A stretch of 64,000 bases of DNA from an uncultured Thalassotalea sp. Lineage in GTDB: Bacteria; Pseudomonadota; Gammaproteobacteria; Enterobacterales; Alteromonadaceae. Location of the stretch: NCBI GenBank assembly GCA_947492575.1, contig CANLNK010000001.1, positions 186,001-250,000 on the forward strand, read 5' to 3'. Below, one piece after another: positions 29,840 to 37,532 of this stretch. The translations under genes and the position numbers were made by a program. Every line of letters begins with the position of its first letter. Position 1 is the stretch's first letter. The notes below the pieces were generated by a model. That model had not been told where the DNA came from, ran no database searches, and was given only the letters and a program-made list of their open reading frames with translations.

Positions 29840-30823
29840 ATGTCAAATAACACCATTATTTACGTTCTTGATACCAACATTCTGCTCCACGAACCTTTCG
29901 CTTTCCTCTCCTTTAAAGAACACGATGTAGTCGTACCGATGACGGTGCTGGAAGAATTAGACTCAATCAAAGATAGACGAAAAGATGTCAGCCGAGACGC
30001 GCGCGTTGCCATTCGAGGTTTAGAGGATGTGTTGGCTAATGCGACACCAGAAGAAATTATTGCGGGCGTACCTTTGGCTACCAACCTAGGTAACAATGAG
30101 CAAGCGCCCAGTGGCACCTTGTCGATTATTAACGACTATGCCCTGAAGCAAACAGCATCGACACTATCTTTTAACGAAAATGACAACCGAATCATCAATG
30201 CCGCTATTCACATTCAGGATGATAATCCAAAGCGCAAAGTTGTTTTAGTCACTAAAGATATCAATATGCGCCTAAAAGCCAAAGGTGCTGGAATGGGGCA
30301 CGTAGAAGATTACCGTACTGACCAACTGATTGACGATGTTAGGTTTCTTACTAAGGGTTATCACACGTTTGAAGGAGACTTTTGGCAACAAGTCAAAGAG
30401 TGTGAAAGTGAAACTGAAGGACGCACGACAACCCATTATGTGAAGAAAGACGTGTTGCCAGCGACTTACATGAACGAATATCTACTTGATGAATCTGAGC
30501 ACTTTGCCGGTCGCGTTGTTGGATGGGATGATGAACGTGTTGCCATTCAAGATTTGTCTCGCGAACGCTTGATGGCAAAGAATGCGTGGGGCATTCACCC
30601 AAAGAACATTTATCAAGGTATGGCGATGGATGCCCTACTTGATCCAACAATAGATTTAGTGATTTTAACGGGGCCTGCTGGTTGTGGTAAAACAGGTATT
30701 ACTGCAAGCTTTTTTTCACTATTTGTGCAGACCTATCTACAGACCTTATTCTTACTGAAGAAATTGAGTATTTATAACAGGCTCAGATCTAATCTCTCTA
30801 ACATGTCATTACGTGTGACTTAA
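29840..30823 (+). pseudogene. Host phoH, 5' part, truncated by the island
   Basis: PIN-PhoH fusion protein (PhoH2 type: RNase-like PIN domain plus PhoH helicase/ATPase). Residues 1 to about 285 are intact: YVLDTNILLHEPFAF and later DNRIINAAIHIQ and TKDINMRLKAKG from the PIN domain, a beta-rich middle region, and the Walker A loop LTGPAGCGKT. Directly after the Lys-Thr codons (30694) the frame enters unrelated sequence (GITASFFSLFVQTYLQ and on) and stops at 30823. The whole Walker B half is missing. The protein, if made, cannot be an ATPase. The 3' half is expected at the far end of the island, outside the window. Confidence 0.9.
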
Positions 30824-30913
30824 AGGGTAGAACCATTAATCAATAAATATAAATAACGGATTTAACCTGCAAGAAGGCACAAACAAAAATAATAAAGCTA
30901 AGGTAAATCTAAA

Positions 30914-31114
30914 ATGACAATAAATAGAAATCAACTCGATACCTTTTCAGTTAACTGGTATTTGAACGAAGAAAGAAAAAGAAAAGAAAGAATCGCAAGA
31001 TTCAGGAAAGCAACAGACAAAAGCTCATGTGAAGATGGGTTTGATGAATATTGTGATGACGAATGTTTAAGTGAACAGAATCATCAAGAAAAAGAATTAA
31101 ACGAGGGAATCTAG
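30914..31114 (+). CDS. Small charged protein upstream of island PhoH
   Basis: 66 residues, highly charged, with a Lys/Arg-rich centre (LNEERKRKERIARFRKA) and an acidic, Cys-containing tail (EDGFDEYCDDECLSEQ). I do not recognise a family. It ends one base before the PhoH2 start, so the two are almost certainly co-translated. In actinobacteria phoH2 is paired with a small upstream gene, phoAT, which acts as antitoxin. The layout here is similar but there is no visible sequence similarity, so an antitoxin role is only a hypothesis. Confidence 0.55.
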   Translation: MTINRNQLDTFSVNWYLNEERKRKERIARFRKATDKSSCEDGFDEYCDDECLSEQNHQEKELNEGI

Positions 31115-31115
31115 T

Positions 31116-32498
31116 ATGAAGAACCCAAATGAAAACAGAAGTCCGCGAGTATTAGATACATCGGCATTAGTTCATGATCCAAAGTCATTGCTCGCTTACA
31201 GTGAAGATGTATACATTTGTCTAACAGTCCTAGAAGAATTAGATAATTTAAAAGAAAGAACTAATAAATCGGTAAGTGCTGATGCTCGTGTATGTATTCG
31301 TATGCTTGAAGACATTATAAACGGGCACAGTGCCGAAGAAATGGAAGCGGGAATACCTCTGCCTTCAACCGAGACAGCGAAAAGAGGCAAGCTATTTATT
31401 GGAATAGACACTCAGTTAGATATGGCAAAGGAGTTAAAGCACACGATTGGTAGCGATGCTGATAATAGAATAATTAACTATGCACTACATCTTCAGAAAG
31501 AGTTAGATAAAGACGTCACTATCGTTAGCCGTGACATCAATATGCGACTAAAAGCTCGAACTGTTGGTGTTATGGCTGAAGATGTATCCGTTGATAATCA
31601 AATCGCAGATATAGATTTGTTATATACAGGAGTACAGTCGTTTGAAGGTGATCTTTTTGATCGAATTGAATCAGATAAAGATTTCAAAGTTTCAGGAGAG
31701 GTTTATACATTCCCAATAAACTTGTTTAACGATGAAGTTCAGCCAAACATGTATTGGTATGATGAAGCTGGACATATTGGGCGAATTTCAGAAGTAACTG
31801 ATACTGAAGTTTACACCAAGTTATTGCCGCGTAAGCAAGAAAAAGTATGGGGCATCTTGCCTAAAAACCAGCGTCAGGCGGTAGCTTTAAGCCAATTAAC
31901 AGACCCTTACTATGACTTAAATATCATCCTTGGCCCTGCTGGCTCCGGAAAAACTTTTTTGGCAGTTGCTTCGGCGCTGCATCAAGTATTAGAGTTGAAA
32001 AAGTACAAAAAAATTGTTGTGGTGCGGTCAAGAGACTTCATGGATGATGATCCCGGATTCCTTCCGGGTGATTTAACTGAAAAATCGATGCCTTTGCTTG
32101 CAGGTATTACGGATGCACTTATCTCGATGCACTCGGATGATAATCATGAAGGAAATATTCATGCAACAGTTGAGCATGTGATTGAAAAAGCCAATATAGA
32201 ATTTACTAGCATGGCTTACTTTCGTGGCCGTTCAATAGACGATGCTGTTTTAATCATTGATGAAGCTCAAAACATGACTAGAGCGCAAATCAAGGGCATG
32301 TTAAGCCGTGGTGGGAAAAATTGTCGGACAATCGTATTGGGCAACCTAGCCCAGATTGACGATAAGTTTGTAACACCTGCTTCGTCTGGTGCTAGCGCTG
32401 CCGTAAATGTGTACAGAAATTATGAGAAAGGTTCAGTTCTGATCTTTGATGAAGTAGAGCGTAGTAGCTTAGCTGAATTCACCGAAAAGAACATGTAG
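31116..32498 (+). CDS. Island-borne PIN-PhoH protein (PhoH2 type)
   Basis: Complete 460-residue homologue of the gene the island interrupts. The N-terminal PIN domain (about 8-150) has the acidic residues in RVLDTSALVHD, LEELDNLKER, DADNRIINYAL and SRDINMRLKAR. The C-terminal PhoH ATPase has Walker A GPAGSGKT (near 275-282), the phrase FLPGDLTEKSMPLL, and Walker B AVLIIDEAQNM (near 380). PhoH2 proteins act as RNA helicases with nuclease activity. It is clearly diverged from the host copy and its P-loop reads GSGK instead of GCGK. It is followed by a terminator. It could restore the lost function or serve as a toxin-like module. Confidence 0.92.
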   Translation: MKNPNENRSPRVLDTSALVHDPKSLLAYSEDVYICLTVLEELDNLKERTNKSVSADARVCIRMLEDIINGHSAEEMEAGIPLPSTETAKRGKLFIGIDTQLDMAKELKHTIGSDADNRIINYALHLQKELDKDVTIVSRDINMRLKARTVGVMAEDVSVDNQIADIDLLYTGVQSFEGDLFDRIESDKDFKVSGEVYTFPINLFNDEVQPNMYWYDEAGHIGRISEVTDTEVYTKLLPRKQEKVWGILPKNQRQAVALSQLTDPYYDLNIILGPAGSGKTFLAVASALHQVLELKKYKKIVVVRSRDFMDDDPGFLPGDLTEKSMPLLAGITDALISMHSDDNHEGNIHATVEHVIEKANIEFTSMAYFRGRSIDDAVLIIDEAQNMTRAQIKGMLSRGGKNCRTIVLGNLAQIDDKFVTPASSGASAAVNVYRNYEKGSVLIFDEVERSSLAEFTEKNM

Positions 32499-32541
32499 AC
32501 ATCAAACTACAATTCACATTTCCTTATAATATTGCGACAAT

Positions 32542-32568
32542 AGCCACTGCTTATTGCAGTGGCTTTTC
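32542..32568 (+). terminator. Terminator after island phoH
   Basis: AGCCACTGC pairs with GCAGTGGCT around TTATT and runs into TTTTC, about 45 bases after the stop codon. Confidence 0.8.
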
Positions 32569-32692
32569 AGAGAAGCCAGTTTCCACACATGCGGACGAAA
32601 TGGATTTACTCTGGGTTTAAAAGATTAACCATACATTGAAGATGTAATGACTTAGGTGCTGTGGACCTTAGTTGTTATGTTTTGGTGTGCGT

Positions 32693-33055
32693 ATGTCTTT
32701 TGAATCAGAAGCGCTTATAAGCAATGTAAAGCGTCAGGCAAAGAGGTTGTCAAAAAAATTATCACTTCCCCTTGGACAAGCTCAAGAAGGGGCAGCAATT
32801 TGTCTATATGGCTGTGACAGTTACAGCGATTTACTAGTAAAAATAAAAGCTGAATCCTTTGAAAACCCATTGATTGCACTGTCTGCACTCTCACCAAACT
32901 CGGAAATATTTTTAGTAAAAATATTAGCTAGCCACTTAGATAGCATTATCGGAAATTTTGAAAAAAAATTTCCCGGTTCCAATATAGATGAAGAAATGGT
33001 CGTATCCCTATTTGGGCTTAGCTTTTCAGAGTTCAAACTCAAAATATCTACCTAA
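32693..33055 (+). CDS. Hypothetical protein
   Basis: About 120 residues with no recognised function. The N-terminal stretch VKRQAKRLSKKLSLPLGQAQ followed by AAICLYGCDSYSDLLVKI resembles the short helical N-terminal module seen before some glyoxalase-superfamily proteins, but the catalytic part is absent. The ATG at 32693 gives MSFESEAL; an open frame seven codons longer exists. It has its own spacing from the phoH terminator and is followed by a 210-base gap with inverted repeats. Confidence 0.5.
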   Translation: MSFESEALISNVKRQAKRLSKKLSLPLGQAQEGAAICLYGCDSYSDLLVKIKAESFENPLIALSALSPNSEIFLVKILASHLDSIIGNFEKKFPGSNIDEEMVVSLFGLSFSEFKLKIST

Positions 33056-33211
33056 AGTTGTACAAATACGTAAGTTGTTATTTTGTTTTTTGGCGATATT
33101 ATAAGATAAAGGCTGAACGGACAGCCTACGCCTACACATGTTTTTCGCCTTGGAAAACGTGAGCAGTGAAGCGGAGCATCCGTGAAAATTTGGTGATTCA
33201 AACATTCAAGT

Positions 33212-33255
33212 AAACAATGTGTTCGTAGGCCATTGTTTGTTTGCAAACATTGTTT
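33212..33255. repeat. Inverted and direct repeat before the 33266 gene
   Basis: AAACAATG (33212-33219) is inverted as CATTGTTT at 33231-33238 and again at 33248-33255, with a TTTGCAAA palindrome between the two right copies. It ends 10 bases before the ATG at 33266 and overlaps the ribosome-binding region, so it could be an operator or a translation-blocking hairpin. Confidence 0.55.
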
Positions 33256-33265
33256 GGAGAACTAA

Positions 33266-34303
33266 ATGATCTCACTACCTCAACTAAAGAATAAGCTTAA
33301 TAACCAAGCCAAGAATTTTGCATTATTGTTAGAGTTTCCTGACCTGTATGCAGAGCGTTTATGGTCAATAGGTGTTTATAACTGTTCTGACTTTTCACAA
33401 ACTCACATCCGCCTTAAGGAAATATTTGACGATAATAATCTAGACTCAATTCTAAAGCATGATTCCCTGAAATACTTATTGATCAACGAATATGATGATC
33501 AAGAAATTATTGAATCGCTTCATAAAGAAATTGAGTCAATGGCAAACCGCATTGAAAGCCTGATGCTGGTAGATATCGAAACATTAGAGTTAGTTTCAGT
33601 GATATATCAAGTGTTAGGCTTGCCTGAAGATGCCAAGTTCATCGTAAATACAGGCGCAGATTTCCGTTTGGAGTGGCGTCCTTATTTTGATGCTTTTGAT
33701 GATCCGTTGATAGTTCAATATGCTGATATGAAGTTACACGGCTGCTACTACAGACTAATTGCTTCAAAGTTTCCGTTTGAAAAGCTTTCCTTGGATAACA
33801 TTAAAAAATACATGTATATCAACCATGTAAATCATGATGGTGAGTTCGAAGGCTGTATTTCTGAAGGAAATACATTTTCTAAGCATGAGCACTGGCTGGT
33901 GTTGACATTTGAATTATTCAGTAGCGGCAAAGTAAATAATGCTCAGTTCAATCCAACAACCTTCAAAATCGAAGGTATGCGCTATTTGGTATATGGCTTC
34001 CCATTGATTCCTTCCTTTGTATCTGATTGGCACAAACCGGAGCTTTGTCTACAAGTCAAAAATCTAGATGGCGATCAGAAGTTCATTGTTCGTATCGAAC
34101 AGCAGACTCTTGTTTTTTATGCACGGCGCGTTGATACCAATTTTTTTAACACTATCGATTATAAAAAATACATTTCATTGTATCAGGCTAGCGTTCTGTC
34201 ACATTTTGATGCTGACAACAATTTACTAAAAGTTAATGGGATTAAATATCTAAGTTTTTTCCGCCCGTTTTGCACAGAAGACAGGGAGGAAATACAAGCA
34301 TGA
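33266..34303 (+). CDS. Hypothetical protein (345 aa), first gene of a three-gene set
   Basis: I do not recognise this protein. It has no signal peptide or membrane segment, so it is probably cytoplasmic. The first half is helical and acidic (DFSQTHIRLKEIFDDNN; LHKEIESMANRIESL). The second half looks beta-rich, with two similar phrases, FKIEGMRYLVYGFPLIPS and LKVNGIKYLSFFRPF, suggesting an internal repeat. A GGAGA ribosome site precedes the ATG. Its stop overlaps the next start (ATGA), so the two are translationally coupled. It may belong with the two small proteins that follow. Confidence 0.6.
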   Translation: MISLPQLKNKLNNQAKNFALLLEFPDLYAERLWSIGVYNCSDFSQTHIRLKEIFDDNNLDSILKHDSLKYLLINEYDDQEIIESLHKEIESMANRIESLMLVDIETLELVSVIYQVLGLPEDAKFIVNTGADFRLEWRPYFDAFDDPLIVQYADMKLHGCYYRLIASKFPFEKLSLDNIKKYMYINHVNHDGEFEGCISEGNTFSKHEHWLVLTFELFSSGKVNNAQFNPTTFKIEGMRYLVYGFPLIPSFVSDWHKPELCLQVKNLDGDQKFIVRIEQQTLVFYARRVDTNFFNTIDYKKYISLYQASVLSHFDADNNLLKVNGIKYLSFFRPFCTEDREEIQA

Positions 34304-34617
34304 GACCTAGAGTAAAACTAACTAACACCACACTTATCTCAATTAAGTCTAATACAGAGGAAACAGTTGAACAGGTGCTTTACTCCATATTTGCCGAAGA
34401 CAATGAAAATGGTAAAAAAGGTGAGGCTTTTTTCACTACAAAAATTATGGAAGTCAATGGTCTCGAATATAGAACCTTTGGCGCGGATTTTTATACCTTA
34501 GATGCTGAACCAAAAGAGTTCGATGTAAGTGTATTTGAGTTCAATTTAATGCATGAGTGTATGTATTCTCCTGATGATTTATTAGAGTTGCGAGATATGC
34601 TCCCGGCTAGTTATTAG
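34300..34617 (+). CDS. Hypothetical protein, paralogue of the next gene
   Basis: About 105 residues, function unknown, cytoplasmic by composition. The C-terminal half (TLDAEPKEFDVSVFEFNLM then YSPDDLLELRDML) is clearly related to that of the next protein (VIDADHKLIDISFVELVVM then YSADRILEIREQL), so the two arose by duplication. The ATG at 34300, preceded by GGGAGG, overlaps the upstream stop codon; an open frame ten codons longer would run further into that gene. Confidence 0.55.
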   Translation: MRPRVKLTNTTLISIKSNTEETVEQVLYSIFAEDNENGKKGEAFFTTKIMEVNGLEYRTFGADFYTLDAEPKEFDVSVFEFNLMHECMYSPDDLLELRDMLPASY

Positions 34618-34629
34618 TAGGGGAATACG

Positions 34630-34977
34630 TTGGATAGAACATATTTAAAGGATGCCTACATAGTATCTGTTTACGACCATAAAGAATTTGAAAAGCTATT
34701 TCTCGGCGATTTTCTATCTGGCGTTGTTATTGACGACGAAACATTCAGATTTCGGCCATTTGAGCAAATCGTGACTTCAAAGATTGTTAGCAAATCTGCT
34801 GATGGGGATAAGTTAGAAATAAACACACATAGTGGGAGTTGCTATGTGATTGATGCTGACCATAAGTTAATTGATATTTCGTTTGTTGAACTGGTTGTTA
34901 TGAGAGCAGGAGTTTACTCGGCTGATCGTATTTTAGAAATTAGAGAACAACTCAAGTCTCAAAATATAAGTCATTGA
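34630..34977 (+). CDS. Hypothetical protein, paralogue of the previous gene
   Basis: 115 residues starting at a TTG with a good ribosome site (AGGGGA). It shares a C-terminal module with its upstream neighbour: Tyr-x-x-Asp-Ala-Asp, then an Asp-x-Ser hydrophobic strand, Met, and Tyr-Ser-x-Asp leading into a Leu-Glu-x-Arg helix. The N-terminal part differs (KEFEKLFLGDFLSGVV). It lies 12 bases after the previous stop. No function can be assigned. Confidence 0.5.
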   Translation: MDRTYLKDAYIVSVYDHKEFEKLFLGDFLSGVVIDDETFRFRPFEQIVTSKIVSKSADGDKLEINTHSGSCYVIDADHKLIDISFVELVVMRAGVYSADRILEIREQLKSQNISH

Positions 34978-35033
34978 ATAACGAAGATAAGATGCCTGAC
35001 GAGATTATTATTTGTCACTTACCCCTTTGAAAA

Positions 35034-35051
35034 AATTGACGATAGTCAAAT
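35034..35051. promoter_or_regulatory. Palindrome upstream of the copper region
   Basis: AATTGAC and GTCAAAT flank GATA, a near-perfect dyad about 85 bases before the first CopL-like gene. A similar sequence (TTGAC, then TCA, AAATATT and CATAA) lies at 49867-49895 before the second CopL-like gene. It could be a metal-responsive regulator site or a promoter -35 region. Confidence 0.45.
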
Positions 35052-35134
35052 ATTCATAAATGTTTACATAGAATCAATTTACTTAGTCGAAAATTTGTAT
35101 TAGCATAGAGAGTGTATATTTTTATGAGAATTTT

Positions 35135-35515
35135 ATGTCTAAAGCATTTTCAAAAGTCTTAGTAATAACGCTTATGCTGTTTGCCTTTGTAGGGCAAGCA
35201 TTTGCGTATTCTGCTATGTCTTGCGAAATGTCTTCAGGCTCTCACGAGTCACACATGAAAATGGATCATTCCAAGATGAGTCATCATGAAGGAATGAATC
35301 ATGGTGATATGAATAAAAGCAGTAATGGTCAATCAGAAGATTGTTGTGATGTTGAATGTGTTTGTCCTGCAAATGCTTGTTCATCTACTACAGTCCTAAA
35401 TTCCAGTTTTGATGCGACAGATATTCAAATATTGAGTGAATCTGTAGCTGCTCTGCAATCTAAACAACCTCATTCAATTTCCACTTCCCTTTATCGTCCA
35501 CCAATTTTTGCCTAA
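35135..35515 (+). CDS. CopL-like metal-binding leader protein
   Basis: 126-residue exported protein. A signal peptide ends near VGQAFAYS. A Met/His-rich segment follows (HMKMDHSKMSHHEGMNHGD), then a Cys cluster (DCCDVECVCPANAC) and a C-terminus ending SLYRPPIFA. The combination of Met/His segment, Cys cluster and terminal Arg-Pro-Pro-Ile is that of the CopL family. In Xanthomonas such a protein is encoded at the front of copper operons and needed for their induction. It lies just ahead of the DUF411 and Cus genes. A second copy is at 49933. Confidence 0.6.
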   Translation: MSKAFSKVLVITLMLFAFVGQAFAYSAMSCEMSSGSHESHMKMDHSKMSHHEGMNHGDMNKSSNGQSEDCCDVECVCPANACSSTTVLNSSFDATDIQILSESVAALQSKQPHSISTSLYRPPIFA

Positions 35516-35525
35516 TACAGGATTA

Positions 35526-35546
35526 GTGCGTCCAAATTTCACGCAC
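35526..35546. terminator. Hairpin after the first CopL-like gene
   Basis: GTGCGT pairs with ACGCAC around a 9-base loop, 11 bases after the stop codon. The left arm lies in a stretch (GGATTAGTGCGTC) repeated almost exactly after the second CopL-like gene. There is no T-run, so a processing or attenuation role is as likely as termination. Confidence 0.35.
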
Positions 35547-35622
35547 AAGTAATTAATTTTTCTGTTAGTCAATATAGCGTCGTAGCGCTATAGCTATTTT
35601 CCAGCGATGTCTGGGGGCAAAA

Positions 35623-36120
35623 ATGATCAATAAGTATTTAAAAATAGCAGTTGTAATGCTGCTTTCACCTGCGTTTGCAAACGCTAATGAACATAAACAT
35701 GCACACAATAACGACGTAACACCTTTGGAGTTAATCGTTTATAAAACCCCTACTTGTGGGTGTTGTAAAAAATGGATAACTCATATTGAAGACGAAGGGA
35801 TCGTTGCGCATTCCAAAGATTTCCGAAACATCGGCAATATCAAAACTAAGTATGGTATTAAGCCTAATTACCGCTCCTGCCACACGGCAGTGAGCAGAAA
35901 TGGATTTGCCTTTGAAGGTCATGTACCCGCTAAATTTATTCAGCAGTTCTTATCAGAAGAGCACCCGAATGCGATTGGGCTTTCAGTTCCAGCAATGCCA
36001 GTTGGCTCTCCCGGTATGGAAGTCGGTGACCGCTTTATGCCATACAACGTGTTAATTCTATTTAAAGATGGAACGAGCGAAGTATATGCAAAAGTTAAGA
36101 CATACGAGGAGCAATTCTAA
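35623..36120 (+). CDS. DUF411 periplasmic metal-binding protein
   Basis: 165-residue protein of the DUF411 family, common in copper and silver operons. A signal peptide ends near ANANEHKH and is followed by a His-rich mature N-terminus. The thioredoxin-like fold carries YKTPTCGCCKKW near residue 45, with Cys residues that could bind Cu(I). SCHTAVSRNGFAFEGHVPA and LSVPAMPVGSPGMEVG are the other conserved stretches. Its stop codon overlaps the next start by one base, so it is the first gene of the cusCBA-like operon. Confidence 0.88.
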   Translation: MINKYLKIAVVMLLSPAFANANEHKHAHNNDVTPLELIVYKTPTCGCCKKWITHIEDEGIVAHSKDFRNIGNIKTKYGIKPNYRSCHTAVSRNGFAFEGHVPAKFIQQFLSEEHPNAIGLSVPAMPVGSPGMEVGDRFMPYNVLILFKDGTSEVYAKVKTYEEQF

Positions 36121-37532
36121 TGAAATTGAACGCTTCAAACCTTACTTCACTTTCAACTGCACTAATACTCGGCTTATCTGTATTCTCAGCTCAAGCTGAG
36201 AAAGTAGTGTCACTTGAACAAGCTATCACCTTAGCTCAGCAAAATGATCCTTGGCTTCATGGTAGTCGATTGAAACAAAGTGCGGTTGAAAATAGAAGTA
36301 TCGCTTCAGGTACTTTACCAGATCCGAAAGTATCACTTGGGATAATGAATTTACCAACAGATACTTGGGATTTAGATCAGGAAGGAATGACTCAGCTAAA
36401 GGTTGGCGTATCTCAAATGTTTCCGAGAGGAGATAGTCTAGAGATCAAACAAGACCAGTTAAAAATTGAGTCCACGAAATTTCCACTGCTACGCGAGAAT
36501 CGTAAAGCGAAGTTGAAAAGCCAAGTGTCACAGCTTTGGTTAGATGCCTACTTAGCCCAACAAACCATTAAATTGATAGAAGAAGATTGGTCGCTATTTG
36601 AGCAAATGGCGGAAGTGGCTAAAGCTAGCTATTCAAACGTTGTTGGTAAAACTAGACAGCAAGATGTTATTCGTGCTCAGTTAGAAATCGTGCAGTTAGA
36701 TGACAGGTTAACTTCGCAAAAGCAGAAACTAGAAACGACAATTGCTCGCCTTAATGAGTGGCTTCATATTTACGATGCTGCTCGCTTAAATGAATCTTTC
36801 GATTTTGACGCTCAACCACTTGAGTTTAGTGTCTCAAAAGAATTGCCTTCGATTCGATTGAAGAATCCAACCGTCCTTAAAGCATCTAACTACTCAAGGA
36901 ATATATTGGCTCAGGAACTTGCGAATCATCCAGCAATACTTGCAATTGATGTGAAACGCAAAGCTTCAGAAAAAGGTGTTGAATTAGCTAAACAGCAATA
37001 TGAGCCGCAATGGGGTGTCAATGCAAGCTATGCCTATCGTGACAATATGCCTTCCGGTGATAATAGAGCTGACCTATTTTCTGTTGGGGTAACTTTTGAT
37101 TTGCCGTTGTTCACTGAGAATAGACAAGATAAGCAAGTTGCAGCTTCTATTGCTGAATCAGAAGCGGTTAAAACCGAGAAGTTATTGCTGACAAAACAAA
37201 TGATCAGTGCGGTGGAAAAGGAGCTTAGACAGCTTAAACGCTTATCTGATAGACAATCTATCTATCAAGAACAACTCCTTAAACAAACTCATGACCAAGC
37301 GGAAGCGTCTTTGACGGCATACACCAACGATGATGGTGATTTTGCCGAAGTTGTTCGAGCAAGAATCGCAGAATTAAATGCCAGAATATCAGCCTTAAGA
37401 ATTGATGTTGATGCCCTTAAAACAGTTGCTCGCATCAACTATTTCTTTGCGCATACTCAATCTAAATCAAATGCTGAACATAAGCCAATGCACACTCAGC
37501 ACTTATCCAATCAGCAATTTGGAGAAAAATAA
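36120..37532 (+). CDS. cusC: TolC-family outer-membrane channel of copper efflux (CusC-like)
   Basis: Outer-membrane exit duct for the RND pump. A signal peptide ends near SAQAEK. Two OEP repeats follow, with long coiled helices (about 100-210 and 310-430). The opening VVSLEQAITLAQQNDPWL and the phrase LPDPKVSLGIMNLP are typical of the CusC/CzcC group. It is 470 residues. There is no lipobox Cys after the signal peptide, unlike E. coli CusC, so it is not a lipoprotein. It joins the adaptor gene by a one-base overlap. Confidence 0.9.
   Translation: MKLNASNLTSLSTALILGLSVFSAQAEKVVSLEQAITLAQQNDPWLHGSRLKQSAVENRSIASGTLPDPKVSLGIMNLPTDTWDLDQEGMTQLKVGVSQMFPRGDSLEIKQDQLKIESTKFPLLRENRKAKLKSQVSQLWLDAYLAQQTIKLIEEDWSLFEQMAEVAKASYSNVVGKTRQQDVIRAQLEIVQLDDRLTSQKQKLETTIARLNEWLHIYDAARLNESFDFDAQPLEFSVSKELPSIRLKNPTVLKASNYSRNILAQELANHPAILAIDVKRKASEKGVELAKQQYEPQWGVNASYAYRDNMPSGDNRADLFSVGVTFDLPLFTENRQDKQVAASIAESEAVKTEKLLLTKQMISAVEKELRQLKRLSDRQSIYQEQLLKQTHDQAEASLTAYTNDDGDFAEVVRARIAELNARISALRIDVDALKTVARINYFFAHTQSKSNAEHKPMHTQHLSNQQFGEK

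Noticed and set aside
30694-30913. Transposon terminal repeats at the island's left end
   Set aside because: Only short repeats such as CAGACCT were seen. Without the right end no inverted repeat or target duplication can be shown.
33100-33200. Integron-type attC site before the 33266 gene
   Set aside because: No matching core and inverse-core pair or integron integrase could be found.
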